From assembly GCF_001642475.1 (NCBI RefSeq), contig NW_019173932.1:930001-994000 (forward strand): DNA of 64,000 nucleotides, written 5' to 3'. Position numbers and translations under genes: made by a program. The DNA comes from Fonsecaea monophora. Taxonomy: Eukaryota > Ascomycota > Eurotiomycetes > Chaetothyriales > Herpotrichiellaceae. The notes beneath the pieces were generated by a model. It had not been told where the DNA came from and made no database searches. It saw only the letters and a program-made list of their open reading frames with translations. Position 1 is the first letter of the stretch, and every line of letters begins with the position of its first letter. Below, piece by piece: positions 59,511 through 64,000 of this stretch.

Positions 59511-60776
59511 TGGCGACGGTAATGAAGAGCTTTGAGAGAGATTAGTATGAACGAGCGAGAGAAAGGAGAGACAGAGCTTTTGCGTGTGCGTGTGTGTGAG
59601 TGTGAGTGTGTGAGATGCGTGGGTGCAACACTTGTTACAGTATTCAATGACACACCACTAGACGAGGGAGTGAAGGCGTTTGATCGGCAACGTCATGTAG
59701 AGCTGTTGCTCCGATGTCTGTGTCTCTTGGCCTACCCTGGTCCGCTCTGGTGAGCTCTGGATCAAGGATCTTTTGATGGTGGACGAGGTAGCATTGACTG
59801 CGTGGCTGCTCAAAGCTAACCGCCGAGAACGTGATGGAAGTGGAAGGTGATCTCGACAACGGAGCCCCTCATGCTCATCGCAGGCAAAGGTGCACCTCTA
59901 CCATTCTCTTGTCAACGTCAATGCGGGCACAGCCAAGCTGCTCTTCATGCATTACTGTCAATCGAATACTCGGTCCACTCGACAAACCTGGTCCGCTTAA
60001 AGTCACAGGAGAAAGAAAAAAAAAATTAGTTTCATGCTCAAAGCCTCGTCTGATGTATGCCACGGTCGCTATGAGAGAAACAGCGGGGCTTTTGTCCACA
60101 TCGCCTGGGCCCTAACGGTCCCTCACGGTCCCTCCACCTGCGACAATCCAAACTAAGTGGTCCAGGCCAGACTCCGACATCATGCCGTGACAAAAGATTA
60201 TCAGATAATCTCCCCGATTATCAGATAAAATTTTCCCTCCGCAATCGGATCTAATGTACTTGGGGCCAGGGCAACAGGGGGAAGAGATGGCGTGACGTAT
60301 TCATGGACAAGGATGTTTGGATGCATGTGTGTTTCATTGCCCACCACGATCCTCCAATACCATCTCCATCTCATCGCATCGACCAGTGGCTGCTGGGTGG
60401 ATGATCGGGTCATTGACCAGACACACCGGTGGAGGGACAACAGCTGCCACCCAGCTGCTAGTCACCGCAGGGTAATTCATTATTACCGGACGATTCCGCG
60501 TCGATGTCTTGATGGCTTCAACCTTGCCACCTGCACCAATACAGAGAGCCTGGTGAGCCCCTCTTCCCCTAGTCGTTACTCAATTATACACACCGAGTAC
60601 TTGATTGATCTATGATCTAGCATCTATTCCTAGCTTCAAATGCCATTGCTTTCCTCTCTTGAGAAAGCTGTCGCACAACCCGATCTGCTTTTCTTTCTGT
60701 CATTGTCTGGAACTTGATCTCCCCCCAGGTACCTCACCTTACATTGTATTGCTACTTGTACTCGACCTCCTTTCTC
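59511..60776. promoter_or_regulatory. Shared divergent promoter of sidC and sidA
   Basis: The 1266-bp region separates the two start codons. It holds a paired iron-regulatory GATA motif at 60198-60228, about 690 bp from the sidC ATG and 550 bp from the sidA ATG. A short GT/GTGAG low-complexity stretch lies at about 59582-59613 in the sidC leader. No coding frame here is convincing. Confidence 0.7.
60198..60228. promoter_or_regulatory. Twin SreA/Sre1-type GATA sites (ATCWGATAA), 20 bp apart
   Basis: ATCAGATAA occurs at 60200-60208 and again at 60220-60228. Each lies in TTATCAGATAA, so the complementary strand also reads ATCTGATAA (60198-60206 and 60218-60226). All four match the extended consensus ATCWGATAA bound by the fungal iron-responsive GATA repressor (SreA, Sre1, URBS1 family). 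The longer block GATTATCAGATA itself repeats at a 20-bp interval, about two helical turns. Position between sidC and sidA indicates joint iron repression; this is inference from the family. Confidence 0.85.
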
Positions 60777-62282
60777 ATGGCTCCGGGGATTCTGTCCAGT
60801 ACCAATGGACACGACCATCACTCAGACCCGGCGAGCCCCACGAACGGCGTCAATGGCTGGACTTCTGAGTCTTTGAGCAACGGGCAGCGCACAGACCTCG
60901 CTGCACCTGGCTTCTATTCTGCTGCTCCAGGAGAGGTCAACGACCTTGTATGCGTGGGCTTTGGGCCAGCCTCTCTCGCCATTGCGGTCGCGCTCCATGA
61001 TTCGCTGCGCGCTCAAAAAGCAGCCAACCCTGAGGTCGCCACTCCCACCGTCCGCTTCTTGGAAAGACAGCAGACGTTCAAATGGCATGCGGGAATGCTG
61101 CTTCCCGGCGCAAAGATGCAAATTTCATTCATCAAAGATCTTGCCACCCTGCGAAACCCCACAAGCCAGTTCACTTTTTTGAACTATCTCAAGGAACACG
61201 ATCGACTGGTGCAGTTCTCCAACTTGGGCACCTTCTTGCCGTCTCGGCTGGAGTTTGACGACTATCTGCAGTGGGCAGCACGCCACTTCGAGCATGTGGT
61301 CGAATACAGTCAAGAGGTCGAATCGATCCTCCCACGCAGACTGTCTGGGACGGACAAGTATGACTGCTTCGAGGTAGTGTCACGGAACCTCGTCACCGGC
61401 AGAACTATGAGCTTCCTAGGCCGAAACGTCGTGATAGCGGTGGGCGGGCGACCTGCCAGGCCGGCGCTATTTCCACCCTACCATGATCGTATTCTGCACT
61501 CATCTGAATACAACACGAGAATCAGCCGGGTGTTGCCAGACAGGGACCAGAATTACAGCATTGCTGTCGTGGGTGGCGGCCAAAGTGCTGCCGAGGTCTT
61601 CAATGATCTCCATCACCGCTATCCCAACGCCACAACCAGGCTCATCATTCGAGACTCTGCGCTCCGGCCAAGTGATGACTCACCATTTGTCAATGAAGTC
61701 TTCAATCCAGAAGCAGTCGATACTTTCTTCGACCAACCAGAAGATATACGGGCTGAGAATGTGAAGAGGAACAAGGCCACCAATTACAGTGTTGTGCGGC
61801 TCGAACTGATTGAGAAGCTTTACGACGATCTTTATCTCCAGGGAATCAAGCAACCAGACAAACGTCTGTGGCAGCATCAGATTTTGCCATTGAGGGAAAT
61901 CTCGGCAGTGGTGACTGATGGACCTAACAAACGGGTCGAGCTGGTCCTGTCCGACCTCAACCCGTTGAACGTAAACGGTGAAGAGAAGCTGTCGGTCGAT
62001 GCCGTCGTGTTAGCCACTGGCTATCAGCGTGATGCGCATGTCGATATGCTTAGAGCTTGTCAGGATATCAATTCGAGATCGGATGGGCACTGGCAACCAG
62101 GACGTAACTACGCTTTGAAGTTGAATCGTGCAGCTGTGCAGGATGGCACCGGTATTTGGCTGCAAGGATGCAATGAGGCCACGCACGGCTTGTCTGATTC
62201 TCTGTTGTCAATTCTATCCACTCGAAGTGGCGAGTTGGTGGATTCCATCTTCGGAATCAACGCGAATCCCAAACATCACTGA
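60777..62282 (+). CDS. sidA: L-ornithine N5-monooxygenase, 501 aa
   Basis: This flavoenzyme hydroxylates L-ornithine at N5 with NADPH and O2, the committed step of hydroxamate siderophore synthesis. The start is the ATG at 60777 (MAPGILSS). The frame is open 21 codons further up, to an ATG at 60714, but that extension looks like leader and the 501-residue form has the usual family length. Motifs: FAD-binding VCVGFGPASLAIAVAL near residues 58-73. The substrate/flavin region has KMQISFIKDLATLRNPTSQF near 120-140. The NADPH-binding IAVVGGGQSAAEVF lies near 262. The family motif VLATGYQRDAH lies near 411-421. No intron is needed. It is divergent from the siderophore NRPS, sharing a promoter with GATA sites. 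Confidence 0.96.
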   Translation: MAPGILSSTNGHDHHSDPASPTNGVNGWTSESLSNGQRTDLAAPGFYSAAPGEVNDLVCVGFGPASLAIAVALHDSLRAQKAANPEVATPTVRFLERQQTFKWHAGMLLPGAKMQISFIKDLATLRNPTSQFTFLNYLKEHDRLVQFSNLGTFLPSRLEFDDYLQWAARHFEHVVEYSQEVESILPRRLSGTDKYDCFEVVSRNLVTGRTMSFLGRNVVIAVGGRPARPALFPPYHDRILHSSEYNTRISRVLPDRDQNYSIAVVGGGQSAAEVFNDLHHRYPNATTRLIIRDSALRPSDDSPFVNEVFNPEAVDTFFDQPEDIRAENVKRNKATNYSVVRLELIEKLYDDLYLQGIKQPDKRLWQHQILPLREISAVVTDGPNKRVELVLSDLNPLNVNGEEKLSVDAVVLATGYQRDAHVDMLRACQDINSRSDGHWQPGRNYALKLNRAAVQDGTGIWLQGCNEATHGLSDSLLSILSTRSGELVDSIFGINANPKHH

Positions 62283-63200
62283 GACAAGGCTGGTCTTAAA
62301 GTATGTACCTTTCGCGAGAATATCGAGAACGATGCAATTCATTCCTTTTCCTTGGTGAGCGAGAAAAGGAGTCCAAGACAGGCAGCTCGGCGGCAGCAGG
62401 TTGAAGACGAGTCGATGTTACGTGGTGGGTGGTTATGAACATGGGTATTTGATTAGTGGTAGACCGGCGAATATCCCTTGCACCGAGCCTGTTGCTCCCA
62501 AACTATTAGCGCTTTTTTCTTCTCTTGTTGTAATAGACGTTTCCTCAGCAGAGTGCCAGTCCCGGAGGAGCCGATGCCCTTGTCTACATAGTTGTGGAGG
62601 GTCCAATAGAGGCTGCCGACAGTTTTGGCGGAGGTCGAAACGCACACAAGTCATAGGTTGGGGGAGCGCCACCTCCGCAAAGAGGTTACAGGTCTGGAGG
62701 CGCAGATGCCTGATGGAAGCGGCTTAGAGACGAGGTTATGTCCATGCCCGTTGGTCAGTCCTTGTGCAAGTTCCCGGGTCAGCCAACTGCCGTCCGGAGA
62801 AAAGGCGCAGGAGGGTGGACTAGCTGGGCTTCGAAGCGGTCGCCTCGTAGAGACAACATCTTGTCCTCATTTTCAAACTGCTACGAGGGAAAGTGAATCG
62901 GCCGTAGGGTCAAGGAGAGACGTGAGGTGTGAAGAGAGGCAAACCCGACAAACTGCTCCTAATTTTCTGGATTCGGAATCTCAGTCTTTGAACCTCGGCA
63001 TGCAATTCAGTGGCCAGTGGCTGATGATCATTGCCGGCGCCCCAGTCACGGCTCTCCAAGTCAATTTATTTGACCCTCAAACTCTGCCCACTCTGACAGC
63101 TGCCATGTTCATACTTTGAGGAAGAGAATCGGACCATCCCCTCAAAACCCCTCTGTTGCGCATGGACATTCAATCTTCCCCTGTTGTCGATTGAGTGGAC
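62283..63200. other. Intergenic between sidA and the PEX6-like gene
   Basis: About 920 bp containing the sidA 3' UTR and the promoter of the downstream same-strand gene. A 164-codon frame at 62625-63119 plus has no recognisable features. Confidence 0.5.
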
Positions 63201-64000
63201 ATGGACAGTCTCGAACATGAATTCGAGCATCCTAAGAAACGCCGGCGGCGTGAAGTCGAACGGAAACCGCTAAGCGTTCGACTGGCATTTGACGACACAG
63301 TCAAGACCCATGCTGCCCTGATATCCCAGGGACTTTGGTCGAAATTGACGGGCGGTACTAATGGTATGACGGACTCACTTCGAGTCCTCCCAAGCTGATA
63401 CGAAGGAACATGCTGACGAGGATCTATAGATGCACATAACTCGACGAACAACCTGTTCATTGCCCTCACTCCTTCGTCCCCTCTCCATACCGAGCTGCAA
63501 GATTCTACATGGACTATCCTCCCAGTAAAACTCCGTGAGCCACAATCTTCGACAGACGGCTTGGAACAGGCCGACATCATCAAGCTTTCCCCAAACTCCT
63601 CTGCGTGTCAATCGATCCTCAAGACTTACGCGACAATCGACCGAGATCGACATCCGGGCCATGTTCCCAAGTCAATCGAGATTCGGGCAATCGCCACGAG
63701 ACCTCTTACACTAGAAACCATCTATGTTTCCGTTGAGAAGGGCATGCTTGAGAAAATCGATGACATCCAGGCCAAGTTTGGTGGAGGTTTTCAATATGGA
63801 AGGCATGTGAAGGTCGACAGGAAGTCCTCGACGCCCAATGGTGTGTTGCAGAATGTGCCTCCAATTACCGGTCGACTAGCATCGCTTGTCCGAGATGCGC
63901 TTTCTCAATTACCTGTGGTTCATTCTGGAGATGTCTTTCCTCTACCACTGCCGGCCCATCCCATCACCCATGTTCGACCACCTCCCGCCATTGTGGTCGA
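63201..64000 (+). CDS. PEX6: Probable peroxisomal AAA ATPase PEX6, N-terminal part (runs off window)
   Basis: Exons 63201-63363 and 63430 to beyond the window end, with a 66-nt intron (GTATGA..TATAG, CTGAC branch site) that keeps frame. The visible ~245 residues begin with a poly-basic KKRRRREVERKPLS stretch and then LSVRLAFDDTVKTHAAL. This is the arrangement at the N-terminus of fungal Pex6 (basic cluster followed by SARLxLD). Later segments (NNLFIALTPSSP, STWTILPVKL, RPLTLETIYVSV, HPITHVRPPPAIVV) also fit the poorly conserved Pex6 N-terminal domains. Pex6, with Pex1, extracts the Pex5 receptor from the peroxisomal membrane. The AAA cassettes that would prove identity lie beyond position 64000. 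Pex1 or an unrelated protein remains possible. Confidence 0.65.

Noticed and set aside
62625..63119. 164-codon plus-strand frame between sidA and the PEX6-like gene
   Set aside because: No family resemblance; the composition is irregular and it fills the probable promoter of the downstream gene.
30036..64000. Secondary-metabolite cluster spanning the MFS genes, cupin gene and NRPS
   Set aside because: The two MFS genes and the cupin gene are separated from the siderophore genes by housekeeping-type spacing and lack iron-GATA palindromes that I could see. There is no evidence that they belong to siderophore synthesis.

Overview
The window is nuclear DNA of a filamentous ascomycete (Pezizomycotina). 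The evidence is short introns (52-93 nt, one of 256 nt) with GTRNGT donors, CTRAC branch sites and CAG/TAG acceptors; a fungal-type GPI cell-wall protein; fungal VPS10, REG1, ELMO and TMA22 homologues; and a reductive-iron/siderophore locus with a ferricrocin-type NRPS. The genus cannot be named from sequence alone. Genes are separated by long gene-free tracts (0.4-5.7 kb) rich in microsatellites and short palindromes.

Layout. 1-2.6 kb: an unidentified 249-residue protein, then a 58-residue CsbD-like stress protein behind a TATA box and three AGGGG elements. 4.7-9.2 kb (minus): a complete VPS10/sortilin-type vacuolar sorting receptor. 10-11.4 kb (minus): an unidentified basic, serine-rich protein whose 5' end is unresolved. 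15.5-16.3 kb: a Kre9/Knh1-domain, Ser/Thr-rich GPI-type wall protein with one intron. 16.3-22 kb: gene-free, repeat-rich. 22-23.7 kb (minus): a REG1-type PP1 regulatory subunit. 24-29 kb: no recognisable gene. 29.2-33.2 kb: TMA22 (four exons, one of only 20 nt), then an ELMO/CED-12 protein with a likely GC-AG intron. 34.8-39.7 kb: two unrelated MFS transporters in tandem, one sugar-porter/SVOP-like with seven exons and one Dal5-like allantoate-permease type with four. 42-43.6 kb (minus): a four-exon cupin protein with a C-terminal membrane hairpin and a KKxx tail.

44.8-64 kb is the functional centre. A 4871-residue siderophore NRPS (sidC/NPS2 type) on the minus strand faces sidA (L-ornithine N5-monooxygenase) on the plus strand across a 1.27-kb shared promoter. 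That promoter holds two ATCAGATAA sites exactly 20 bp apart, each lying in a palindrome that matches the fungal iron-regulatory GATA consensus on both strands. SidA makes N5-hydroxyornithine, and the NRPS assembles the acylated hydroxyornithines with small amino acids into an intracellular ferrichrome-type siderophore. The NRPS has three A domains but six T-C units. Downstream of sidA begins a probable PEX6 gene, cut by the window end.

All exon structures are read by eye from splice consensus and reading-frame continuity; no RNA evidence or database search was available.
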